Source: Oscillospiraceae bacterium
GTDB lineage: Bacteria > Bacillota > Clostridia > Oscillospirales > Oscillospiraceae
Length of the DNA: 25,397 nt
Reading direction: 5' to 3'
Assembly: GCA_016296635.1 (NCBI GenBank)
Contig: JAEDIZ010000021.1
Location: 1 to 25,397, forward strand
How positions within the stretch are numbered: position 1 is the first letter of the stretch; the number at the start of each line of letters is the position of its first letter. Made by a program: the position numbers and the translations under genes. The notes under the pieces are model-generated. The model had not been told where the DNA came from. It searched no databases and saw only the letters and a program-made list of their open reading frames with translations. Below, one piece after another: positions 1 through 7,711 of the stretch.

Positions 1-53
1 AAACTAAATGCCTGCAAACAATACGGTGGACTGGATTTTAACTTTTCAATTAA

Positions 54-1442
54 CTAGGCAGAAATGTTATCGTTTGCAATCTGCTTCTGTAGTTTTTTCC
101 AGCATACAACGAAGCAGATAAAGTGTGCAACCAAGGTAATAGACCAGCTGGCGGGATACGAAATATGCAGAACCTCAAAGGTCGGATGCCTACGGAAAAC
201 CGTCCAAAGCCATAAGATTCGAACGCCGCAGCTGCCCGCGGTCGACACGATCATCGGAAGCCAGGTCTTGCCGAGACCTCTAACCATACCGCAGATGACT
301 TCCGCAATACCCCAGAGGAAGAAGGGCAGGCAAACATAGTACATCTTCACAACGCCCAGACGAACGATTTCATCGTAGAGTGGGTCTGCTTTGGAGATGA
401 AGATATTCAGCAGCGGGCGGACGCAGAAGGTGTTGAAAATGCAGAGCGGGATGGCAATAATCAGGATGCAGAGACAGCAGGTGCGCAGGATTTTGCAAAT
501 GCGGCTGTAACTTTTTGCGCCGTAATTCTGGCTGGTAAATGTAATTGCCGCATTGAAAACGGCGTTCATTGCGATGTTGATAAAGTTGGTAAGATGTACG
601 GTCGCCGTGTTGGCGGCAATGGCGGCAGAGCCAAAGGAATTGAGTGCTTTCTGAATCAGGGTGCTGGAAAAACTGGAAAGAGCAGTCTGCACACCGACCG
701 GCAGGCCGATTTTGATCATCTGTACGGATTCTGCCTTGTCCAGCTTCAGATTGTGCAGGGATAGCTTCGCAGATCCCTCAAAACGCGAAAGGCAGCGCAG
801 GACGAGAAAAACGGATGCGTACTGGGAAACAACGGTTGCAATGGCGACGCCGGCAACATCCATTTTGAAGCAGACGACCATAATCAGATTCAGAATCAGA
901 TTCAGAAGGCCGGAGAAGCCGAGGAAATACATCGGGCGCTTGGTATCACCGAAGGCACGCAGAACTGCGGAAGCGAAGTTATAGGTCAGATTGGCCGGCA
1001 GACCGATAAAATAGATGCGGGTATAGCAGGCGGACAGCGGCAGCAGTTCCTCCGGCGTTCCCATGGCGCGAAGAAGCGGAACGCAGAGAAGCTCACAGCC
1101 GGCTGTGACAAACAGGCTGAGCCATAAGGACAGCGCGATGGCGGTGTGAATGCTTTTTGTAACGCCCTCCTCGTTTTTAGAACCGAGGTACCGCGCGACC
1201 ACGATGTTGACGCCGACGGATATGCCCATGAAAAGCCCGATCAGTGTGTTGATCAGGGAGCTGGTTGCGCCGACAGCGGCAAGGCAAAGACTGCCTGCAA
1301 ACTGGCCCACAACAACGGTATCGGCTGCATTAAACAGAAGCTGCAGCATACCGGCTATTGCCAGCGGCAGAGAAAAGCGAAGGACGGCCGGAAAAATCGG
1401 GCCGGAGGTCATTTCAATGGTATCCGGGTTGGATGAAGACAT
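54..1442 (-). CDS. MATE family multidrug/sodium efflux transporter
   Basis: Inner-membrane antiporter of the MATE (NorM/DinF-like) family, about 462 aa, with roughly twelve hydrophobic helices in two six-helix halves. The start of the first repeat reads PLAIAGMLQLLFNAADTVVV, which is characteristic of the family. The same frame stays open upstream to 1535, but ATG at 1442 is the better start: AGGGAG lies about 9 nt upstream, and the extra 31 residues would be encoded by a perfect hairpin. It is the last gene of the minus-strand unit, following the SGNH hydrolases by about 100 nt. It could export a toxic breakdown product of the pathway or simply be a co-transcribed drug pump. The family is clear; the substrate is unknown. 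Confidence 0.93.
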   Translation of the reverse strand: MSSSNPDTIEMTSGPIFPAVLRFSLPLAIAGMLQLLFNAADTVVVGQFAGSLCLAAVGATSSLINTLIGLFMGISVGVNIVVARYLGSKNEEGVTKSIHTAIALSLWLSLFVTAGCELLCVPLLRAMGTPEELLPLSACYTRIYFIGLPANLTYNFASAVLRAFGDTKRPMYFLGFSGLLNLILNLIMVVCFKMDVAGVAIATVVSQYASVFLVLRCLSRFEGSAKLSLHNLKLDKAESVQMIKIGLPVGVQTALSSFSSTLIQKALNSFGSAAIAANTATVHLTNFINIAMNAVFNAAITFTSQNYGAKSYSRICKILRTCCLCILIIAIPLCIFNTFCVRPLLNIFISKADPLYDEIVRLGVVKMYYVCLPFFLWGIAEVICGMVRGLGKTWLPMIVSTAGSCGVRILWLWTVFRRHPTFEVLHISYPASWSITLVAHFICFVVCWKKLQKQIANDNISA

Positions 1443-1489
1443 GGAAAATCGCTCCCTGAAAAAGTGATAGATCAGATTTCTGTCTGCGA

Positions 1490-1528
1490 AAATTTCGCTG
1501 CAAAGCATGCTGCTTTGCAGCGAAATTT
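1490..1528. repeat. Perfect 18-bp inverted repeat with 3-nt loop
   Basis: The left arm AAATTTCGCTGCAAAGCA (1490-1507) and its exact reverse complement (1511-1528) are separated by TGC. It lies between the SGNH hydrolase stop and the MATE start, both on the minus strand. Neither side carries a run of T long enough for a classical Rho-independent terminator. It may act as an RNA processing or stability element, an attenuator for the MATE gene, or a terminator without a U-tract. Confidence 0.75.
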
Positions 1529-1546
1529 GGTTCATTCGGCCTTTTC

Positions 1547-2236
1547 TTACAAAAATTCGGCCAGTTCCTTGGTAAAGAAGTCACGGTAGAGATCGTAACC
1601 GGCCTGATTGTAGTGAACCTTGTCGTCCACGAAAATATCGCCTCGGATTTTGGAATACTGTCCGGTGTATTCGGGCGCCTCATAGAACAGCGGGCAGGTT
1701 CTGTGCCGGATTACTCTGAAATTGTCGTATTCCTGTTCAAAGCGGTCAACCATTTCGTTGAAGCGGTCAACATGGTCATAGTAGAAACGGTCGGTCTCAT
1801 ATTTGCGCTTCAGAATCGGTCTGATATCCGTCATGAGAAGCGCGATGTCGGGCATGTCCTGCCTTGCATAGGAAAACAGCCGTTCAATGAGCGCCTTGGT
1901 TTCTTCAAGGGAGTAGCCGCGGCCGAAATCATTGAGGCCGGTTGTCAGAAGCAGAACGGACGGCTTCCACGGACGGATCAGTCGCGGATAGTAGTAGAGA
2001 AGCTCTTCCACCGTGGAGGTGCCGAAGGCATGGTTGATGGCAGCTGCGCTGCCGTCTTTTTTGCGGATGTCCTCGGAAAGCGGACGCATTCCGTAGTCGG
2101 CGCTCCATCTTGTAAAGGTGGAGGAGCCGTAGAATATTATTTTTCCGGTTTCGATGGGTTCTTTTTCGTAATTGTGGATCTGCTTTTCGGAAAATTCCAG
2201 ATCGTTGAGAATTACATGCGGTTCAAACATCGTCAT
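1547..2236 (-). CDS. SGNH/GDSL-type hydrolase (probable acyl/acetyl esterase)
   Basis: A 229-aa cytosolic SGNH hydrolase; there is no signal peptide. The four family blocks are visible: the block I nucleophile Ser39 in FYGSST, the block II Gly72 in NHAFGTS, the block III Asn102 in GLND, and the block V pair Asp205/His208 in DKVH. Enzymes of this family remove acetyl or longer acyl esters from sugars, lipids or small molecules, so a carbohydrate O-deacylase role fits the neighbours; that is inference. The upstream stop overlaps the start (ATGA), indicating translational coupling with its paralogue. GGAGG sits only 3 nt from the first ATG but 9 nt from a second ATG two codons later, so 2230 may be the true start. 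It is a tandem duplicate of the gene ending at 2233. Confidence 0.85.
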   Translation of the reverse strand: MTMFEPHVILNDLEFSEKQIHNYEKEPIETGKIIFYGSSTFTRWSADYGMRPLSEDIRKKDGSAAAINHAFGTSTVEELLYYYPRLIRPWKPSVLLLTTGLNDFGRGYSLEETKALIERLFSYARQDMPDIALLMTDIRPILKRKYETDRFYYDHVDRFNEMVDRFEQEYDNFRVIRHRTCPLFYEAPEYTGQYSKIRGDIFVDDKVHYNQAGYDLYRDFFTKELAEFL

Positions 2237-2874
2237 TTTCCTCCTTCTTGCGCAAGACAGTCGGAAAGGAATGCACGGAAGCAGTCCATACCTTCGTGAT
2301 TCAGATAACGGCCGTTTTCGGTAAACAGAGAAGCATTGACCTTATCGTAATCACCGCAGTCGTCCGCATTTGCGAAGAAATGAGGACTGGTTTCAAAACG
2401 CAGAAGTTCTGTGTCGGGGTGCGCGGCACAGTACCGTTCAAGCTCTTCATTGAGTTCTCGACGGTACCGCTTGAAGCGCGACCATTCAAAGGCGATGGAA
2501 TTGAATTCGACAGACGGATCAAAGTCAACGATTTTCAGCCTAATGCCGGGCATATCGGTTCTTGCGTAAGCCAGAATCCGGTTGAGCAGGAACATGATCT
2601 CAGCAACGCTGGTATGGTTGAAATACTCATTCAAAAAACCGCCGACAATCAGCGTAGAGGGTTTGCAGGGACGAACAAGGCGCGGATAGAAGAACAGAAG
2701 CTCCTCCATGCGGCAGTCTGCAAGAGAACGGTTGACAACGGGCAAAGATGAAGATTCCGCCAAGGCAGCGAAGTCGGAGGTGCCGTAAATCATGACGGCA
2801 CCTTCGGGTACGCACTCGCGTTCATACTGCGCAGCTGCATTCTCGGTCTGCTCTGAAATTTTCAGATGAATCAT
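2233..2874 (-). CDS. Degenerate SGNH hydrolase paralogue (likely non-catalytic)
   Basis: A 213-aa protein that aligns along its full length with the next gene. Shared segments include MEELLFFYPRLVRPCKPS and YARTDMPG. Ser33 (YGTSD) and Asn82 (FLNE) are retained. The block II Gly is Ala, the block III Gly is Phe80, and the block V Asp/His pair is Asn187/Tyr190 (ENGRY). The Ser-His-Asp relay therefore appears lost, although His193 three residues on could conceivably substitute. The reading frame is intact and starts about 40 nt after the type A ceramidase-like gene, with a CCTCC-complement Shine-Dalgarno upstream. It may be a pseudoenzyme partner or ligand-binding protein for the active copy, or a copy decaying after duplication. 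Confidence 0.75.
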   Translation of the reverse strand: MIHLKISEQTENAAAQYERECVPEGAVMIYGTSDFAALAESSSLPVVNRSLADCRMEELLFFYPRLVRPCKPSTLIVGGFLNEYFNHTSVAEIMFLLNRILAYARTDMPGIRLKIVDFDPSVEFNSIAFEWSRFKRYRRELNEELERYCAAHPDTELLRFETSPHFFANADDCGDYDKVNASLFTENGRYLNHEGMDCFRAFLSDCLAQEGGK

Positions 2875-2914
2875 AAAGCAAGTGTCCTCCTATGATATGT
2901 GATGGGAAAACGGC

Positions 2915-4258
2915 TCAGCGGAGTTCGGAAAGCAGCTTCTTACCTTCGTCAATGAGGAATTCTGCAACGCCGGCCTTGTAGTTGGAACTGCGGGCCTCAT
3001 AGCCGCCCTCGTCATAGGCATCCTGCATCGGGAAATAGCCTTCCTTGCCGTTGGTGTTGCAGGTGGGCAGAACGAGCGTCCAGCCTTCTGCTTCCTTGAG
3101 GGCACGGCCGATGCCGGTGAACGGCTCGCCACAGATACCGATGAGGGCGATGTTGCCGATGGCAATGCCGCTCAGAGGCATCAGGAAGGAATCGGGGCCA
3201 TGCTCCAGACGCAGCATGCGGCCTGCTTCAGCAACAACCGTGGTCAGCATCATGCCCTTGTAGGGAAGCTCGGCATCCTTGCCTGCCTGATGCAGCGCAT
3301 CGATTTCTCTTGCTCTGGGCAGATCGGCGGGATCCGGAACATTGGAGGGAACCGCAACGGTCTTGACAAGATAGCGGATCGAATCGACATCCACATAATT
3401 GACCTTGTCGAAAACGGACAGTACGGCACCGGCAACAACATTGCCCATGTGGCGTGCGTGACCGTAGCCGCGGGATACATCATCAAAGTCCATGAACATA
3501 TCGTTGAAGTCACCGTCAGTGGGATGGACATTGACATGGTTGACATCGCCCTGCGCACCGTTGAAGAACAGGCACTTTACATTGTCGAGAGCCTTTTCGG
3601 TGCGTCTGCGGAGGAAGCCGGGCCAGTCTGCGGAAATCTTGTTGCCGCCGACAGTGTCGGGGTGATCGCCGAAGTTGACCAGAACGATGGTTTCAGCGCC
3701 TTCACGGTCAAAACGGAGCACATTGACGCGCTCGTCGACTGTACCGATGGGGTGATCGATGTTGGGGTTGTTGACGCCGGGGTTAGTCTGCACGGAGCCG
3801 TCCTTCATGCGGTAGCGGCGGATGAAAGCGATGTTGTGCGCTTCACCGACGCCCCAGCCCATCTTTGCGGGCTTGAGATCGGCCAGAGCCATAACGGCTG
3901 CGTCTGCGATCTTCTTACGCATGAACTCGTGATATTCCTGAACGAGCGCATCATCGGACTCGGGATCGATCTTCGGGCCGGTGTGCGTATGGGTGGCGTG
4001 AATATAGATTGCATTGAGCGGAAGACCGGTGACTTCGGAAGCATACTGACGGTAGATGTTCATTGCGGAGGTGATGATGCCGCAATGGTCAACGCTCATT
4101 AGGATGACCTTTTTGTCGCCGCAGGAAAGGGCGAGAGTGTTGATTTCGAGTTCGTCCAGTACACCGTCAGCGTATCTGGGCTTGAAATAACCGACAATGG
4201 CGATGCCGAGCATCGGCGTGATGTTTACGCGGCTGAAGCCGGCCTGAAGCTGATTCAT
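2915..4258 (-). CDS. Neutral ceramidase-like amidohydrolase, type A (copy A1)
   Basis: A 447-aa protein of the neutral/alkaline non-lysosomal ceramidase N-terminal family (PF04734-like). The domain begins at once (GFSRVNITP, residues 7-15), so there is no signal peptide. There is also no C-terminal immunoglobulin-like domain as in secreted ceramidases. By alignment to the known zinc enzyme, the ligand positions are His90 in THTHTGP, His199 in GDHP, Glu378 in GEPF and Tyr408 in GYFP. The ceramidase hexapeptide GDVSPN is GDVNHV here (237-242), so Asn240 replaces the nucleophilic Ser. Cys376 stands where the paralogues have Pro in GIPGEPF. AGGAGG lies 6 nt before the ATG. It is closest to the copy at 15978. 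A cytosolic zinc amidase or related hydrolase acting on an imported compound is likely; ceramide itself is doubtful. Confidence 0.88.
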   Translation of the reverse strand: MNQLQAGFSRVNITPMLGIAIVGYFKPRYADGVLDELEINTLALSCGDKKVILMSVDHCGIITSAMNIYRQYASEVTGLPLNAIYIHATHTHTGPKIDPESDDALVQEYHEFMRKKIADAAVMALADLKPAKMGWGVGEAHNIAFIRRYRMKDGSVQTNPGVNNPNIDHPIGTVDERVNVLRFDREGAETIVLVNFGDHPDTVGGNKISADWPGFLRRRTEKALDNVKCLFFNGAQGDVNHVNVHPTDGDFNDMFMDFDDVSRGYGHARHMGNVVAGAVLSVFDKVNYVDVDSIRYLVKTVAVPSNVPDPADLPRAREIDALHQAGKDAELPYKGMMLTTVVAEAGRMLRLEHGPDSFLMPLSGIAIGNIALIGICGEPFTGIGRALKEAEGWTLVLPTCNTNGKEGYFPMQDAYDEGGYEARSSNYKAGVAEFLIDEGKKLLSELR

Positions 4259-4355
4259 AGAAAACCTCCTGGTTCAAATAAATAATAGAATGATATATCG
4301 ATGTAACGCAGACAAGCCGTGCAAAAGGGCATTGGTTCTGCCGCATCGGACAAGA

Positions 4356-4964
4356 TTATGCACCGAACACCATCCGGCCGAAGCAGTTCGGATTGTGGAA
4401 GGCATGGGAAACGGTCGGGTCAACGCTGTTCCATGTCAGCCAATGCGGAACGGCACATTTGTCGCCGCATTTGTAGACATTGGCCATCAGAATATCTCCC
4501 GGCTTTGGGGAGAATTCGGGGAAGAAAAGACGGATAAACGAAAAGGGAATGCGATAGGTCAGCTGCCAGCCGTCCGGCGTGTATTCGCTGACTGCATCAA
4601 AACCGTAATCGTTCTGATTCATCGGCCGTAGCCGAACAAGATCGCGGATACTGTGGCCGAGACCGAGAAACATGGAGCAGTTCGGATTCATTTCAACGTT
4701 GAAATAGCGTTTGGACGCCGCATCAGGGCTGAAGAAAAACTCCAGGCAGGAATCCTCACAGGGCATATCAAACTTTCCGCTCTGTTCGGCACGGATCTGT
4801 GCCTCCACAGCCCGCAATCTGACATAAAGTGCAGACTCATCCCAGCAGATCTTGCCGAAAGCCCGCACATCTGTCTCAAAGGGTTTGAGTTTTTCCGACA
4901 TTTCTATTTGCGGAATCTGACTCCAGTCAGCTTTTCTTTTTATGATATACTCTTTCATATTCAT
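4356..4964 (-). CDS. Cytosolic carbohydrate-binding family 9-like (CBM9/DOMON-type) protein
   Basis: A 202-aa stand-alone beta-sandwich protein of the CBM9-like type. Typical segments are CWDESALYVRLRAVE (40-54), EDSCLEFFFSP (70-80), RYFNVEMNPN (86-95), DGWQLTYRIPF (131-141) and the closing NCFGRMVF (193-200). There is no signal peptide or attached catalytic domain, which is unusual for a sugar-binding module. Its ATG follows the upstream TAA stop directly, so translation is probably coupled, with AGGACGG as ribosome-binding site; a second ATG at 4958 is also possible. Set between two ceramidase-like genes, it may bind the imported glycan or glycoconjugate or act as a small enzyme of unknown activity. 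The fold call is fairly sure; the function is not known. Confidence 0.7.
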   Translation of the reverse strand: MNMKEYIIKRKADWSQIPQIEMSEKLKPFETDVRAFGKICWDESALYVRLRAVEAQIRAEQSGKFDMPCEDSCLEFFFSPDAASKRYFNVEMNPNCSMFLGLGHSIRDLVRLRPMNQNDYGFDAVSEYTPDGWQLTYRIPFSFIRLFFPEFSPKPGDILMANVYKCGDKCAVPHWLTWNSVDPTVSHAFHNPNCFGRMVFGA

Positions 4965-6396
4965 TTACCGTCCTGCATTTTCGATATTTAATGCATTGAG
5001 CATCCGCAAAGCGCCGTCGATGATGGTTTCGGCAACACCCGGCCTGAAAGGGGACGAGCCTGCCTCATAGCCACCGTCAGCATAGTCGCTTTTCATGGGG
5101 AAATAACCTTCTTTGCCGTTGGTATTGATTGTCGGACAGACCATTTTCCAACCGGGTGCCAGTTTGATCTGCCGGCCGATTTCGGTAAACGGTTCTCCGG
5201 GTATGCCGCAGAAGGCCACAGGGCCAATTTTGACGCCGGTCAGATCAAACCGGAAGCATTCAGGCCCGTTTTCAAGCCGACACATACGAAACGCTGTGGC
5301 AACGGCAGTTGTCAAAGCCATGGCGGTATAGGGAATGTCGCAGCCGCGGCCCGCTTCGTGCAGCTTTTTATACAGATGCGCGGTGGGCAGTTCTTCTTCA
5401 GTCGGTACGTTCGCTGCCACAGAGACGGTCTTTCGCAGCGCAGCGATGGAATCGACATCGACATATTCCACTTTATCATAAATCTGAAGCGCGGCACCTG
5501 CCAGCGCACGGCCTACAAAGCGGCACATAGCGGACGACTTCATTTCGTTGTCGAAGGAAATCCTGGTGTCATTCATATCACCCGGTTCGGGGAAAATATG
5601 CGTACTGCCGACATCGCCCTGCGCGCCAACGAACGCAACGATTTTTGCGTCGGTGACAACTGCTTCAAATGCTCTGCAGAGTTCACCCGGCCAGTCTGCA
5701 GAAATCTCGTCGAGATTCAGAGTATCTGCGTGCAGACCGTAGTTCAGAATGACAACGGAATCCGCGACTTCGCGGTCAAAGCGAATCAGATTGACGCGCT
5801 GATCCAGCGTGCCGAGCGGATGGTCGATGTTGGCATCGCCGATGGGCGGGCAGGTCACGGTACTGCCGTCTTTCATTTTGTAACGCCGAATGTAAGCAAT
5901 GCGTTCCGGCGCGCGTACTGTGCCGATTCCCATTCTTGCAGGCTTCGGATCTCGTAGCGCAACCGAAGCCGCGTCGGCAAACCGCTTCTTCACGAATTCT
6001 CCGTATTCGCGGATCATCGCCGCATCGCTCTGACTGGGATTATCGGGTACAACATAGGGCGCGGTATGCGTATGATCGGCATGAATATAGATATTGTCCG
6101 CCGGGACACCGGTTTGCTTTTCAATCGTACTTCGCATCTCATCGTAGTAGAATGTGGGCATACCGCAGTTATCCACGCAGGCCATGAGAATACAGTTGGA
6201 AAAGTCCTCAGCCGGGCGATTCTCATAGGCACCGGTATCAGGATTATTGCACTTTTCGGCTCTGACGGCAATCTCCGAGCAGGAGTAGGCAATCATGTGG
6301 ATCTGCAGAACATCGCGGATGGCACTTGCATAGCGCGGAACAAAATAACCGCGGATTGGTATTGACTCTGGTAAAACCGACTCTGAATTGACGCAT
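4965..6396 (-). pseudogene. Neutral ceramidase-like gene, type B (copy B1), N-terminal frameshift
   Basis: The expected start is ATG at 6396, preceded by GAGGAG, and gives MRQFRVGFTRVN as in the paralogues. Right after this (6360/6361) about 20 nt that would encode IDPPIG are missing relative to copy B2. The frame shifts and stops at TAA 6246-6244. The rest of the protein is open in the other frame from 6359 onward, and its first ATG is at 6296, with no obvious Shine-Dalgarno. That 443-aa remainder keeps the zinc-ligand motifs HTHTAP, GLHAD, GEPF and GYFP, and the type B motif GDVGST. It retains the type B insertion with NPDTG. An N-truncated product would lack the first strand and the conserved SRVNITP motif, so the gene is probably inactive, and recently so. 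Assembly error remains possible. Confidence 0.8.
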
Positions 6397-6421
6397 ATTT
6401 TCGGTACTCCTCAAATATAAC

Positions 6422-6461
6422 AGCCCTGCGGCAGCACATATCCGCGCCGGATCGCAGGGCT
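6422..6461 (-). terminator. Branched hairpin between nagA and copy B1
   Basis: AGCCCTGCG (6422-6430) pairs with CGCAGGGCT (6453-6461). Inside, ATCCG (6440-6444) pairs with CGGAT (6448-6452). On the transcribed minus strand the stem is followed by GTTATATTTG, only weakly U-rich; the better T-run (TTTT) is on the plus side. It may be a partial terminator or attenuator that lowers expression downstream of nagA. Confidence 0.5.
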
Positions 6462-6484
6462 TTTCTAATTATGAAGCAAGCGGA

Positions 6485-7660
6485 TCAGATGCGGACTTCG
6501 TCCAGTTCTCTGCCCTTGAAGATGACATTCTTCACGGTGAAAGCATCGTCAACAAAGATGATGTTTGCATACTTGCCGGCATCGATGGATCCGTAATCAT
6601 CATACAGATTCAAAGCCTTCGCGGAATTTGTGGAACCGACCTTGAAGCCGACGCGGACATCGGCGCCGGTTACCTGCATGAAGTGTGCCACACTCTGTGC
6701 AGCAACAAGGCGGCTGCCGGAGAGCTGACCGCGCTGGTTGTAGTTCAGATCCTTGGCGCTTCTGCAATCCTCGGGGGGATAATCATCGGGATTCAGCTGT
6801 CCGGTGCGGCCGGTTGCATCGGAAATGCAGATGACATAGTCTTCGCCGGCAACGCGGTAGGTCTGACGCATGGAAACGGCAGACACATGGATGCATCGGG
6901 AATCACAGATTAGCTCGTAGTACAGCCCCGGAATGCTCATCACGATATCGGATACGCTTTCCTGCGGGTCGCCGGTGATGCCGAAGGCTTCTTCCTTGCC
7001 GCGGAAATTGCCCATTGCGTCATACAGGTGCGTGACGATCTTTGCGCCGTTTCTGACGCCTCTGTAAATGCTTTCGGGATCGGAACGCGTATGGCCGATA
7101 TCGGCGATGACGCCGTATTTCTTAAGAACCGCTTCCATCCGTTCGCCGTGGGGCATTTCGGGCGCGTAGGTGCAATGCAGAACATTTTTGCCGGCCCGTT
7201 CAAAGATCTTGGTACACAGATCTTCGGAGAATTCCCAGGTCAGATGGGAGTTTGCGCCGTGCGCGGGGTTGGTAAACGGGCCTTCAAAGTGGATGCCAAC
7301 AATGTTGGTATCACCCTTTTCAATTGCTTCGTTACACTGGTTGATGATGCTGATGAAATCTTCTGTCGTCAGAGAGTAGGCTGCAGAGGGTGTGATCTGC
7401 GTGGTGCCGTGCTTCAGATGATTCAGAGCGACCGCTCTCGTATCATTGATGGCATCGATTGCGAGCCCATACTGCTTATAGCCGTGACAATGCTGATCAA
7501 AAAGACCGGGGCCGACATAAAGGCCCTTTGCGTCGATGATCTCGGCGCCTTCGGGAACCCAGCAATCGCCGCTTGCGATGATCCGGTCACCGTCAATGAG
7601 AATGACACCGTCAGTAATTCTGTCAGGGTATACGAGTTTTCCGTTAATAATTGCTTTCAT
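6485..7660 (-). CDS. nagA: N-acetylglucosamine-6-phosphate deacetylase-like amidohydrolase
   Basis: Cytosolic metal-dependent amidohydrolase, 391 aa, which by family removes the acetyl group from N-acetylglucosamine 6-phosphate to give glucosamine 6-phosphate. Visible motifs are QHCHG with His57 and His59, HFEGPF with metal ligand Glu126, DIGHTRS with His190, THLYDAMG with His211, and the catalytic Asp281 in ISDATGRTG. The ATG at 7660 has GGAGG about 7 nt upstream. The open frame reaches 7702, but those extra 14 codons run through a hairpin and are rejected. It lies 51 nt after the last ABC transporter gene, so imported material is probably an N-acetylated amino sugar or an analogue. HLYDAM in place of the more common HLFNAM hints at substrate divergence. 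A NagB-like gene is at 22756-23709. Confidence 0.87.
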   Translation of the reverse strand: MKAIINGKLVYPDRITDGVILIDGDRIIASGDCWVPEGAEIIDAKGLYVGPGLFDQHCHGYKQYGLAIDAINDTRAVALNHLKHGTTQITPSAAYSLTTEDFISIINQCNEAIEKGDTNIVGIHFEGPFTNPAHGANSHLTWEFSEDLCTKIFERAGKNVLHCTYAPEMPHGERMEAVLKKYGVIADIGHTRSDPESIYRGVRNGAKIVTHLYDAMGNFRGKEEAFGITGDPQESVSDIVMSIPGLYYELICDSRCIHVSAVSMRQTYRVAGEDYVICISDATGRTGQLNPDDYPPEDCRSAKDLNYNQRGQLSGSRLVAAQSVAHFMQVTGADVRVGFKVGSTNSAKALNLYDDYGSIDAGKYANIIFVDDAFTVKNVIFKGRELDEVRI

Positions 7661-7678
7661 ATTGATCCTCCGAATTGA

Positions 7679-7698
7679 GCGGCAGCTGACGCTGCCGC
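7679..7698. other. Intercistronic stem-loop before nagA
   Basis: GCGGCAGC (7679-7686) and GCTGCCGC (7691-7698) form a perfect 8-bp stem with a TGAC loop, lying between the upstream ATPase stop and the nagA Shine-Dalgarno. There is no T-run, so it is more likely an mRNA stability or processing element than a terminator. Confidence 0.5.
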
Positions 7699-7711
7699 CC
7701 ATTATTTGATA

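Noticed and set aside
1442..1535. N-terminal extension of the MATE protein to ATG 1535
   Set aside because: It runs through the 18-bp hairpin, adds 31 non-family residues and has no better ribosome site than ATG 1442.
3200..4102. Long plus-strand open frames over A1, and similar ones over B1, nagA, the ATPases and B2
   Set aside because: All lie opposite conserved genes and resemble one another only because the paralogues on the other strand do.
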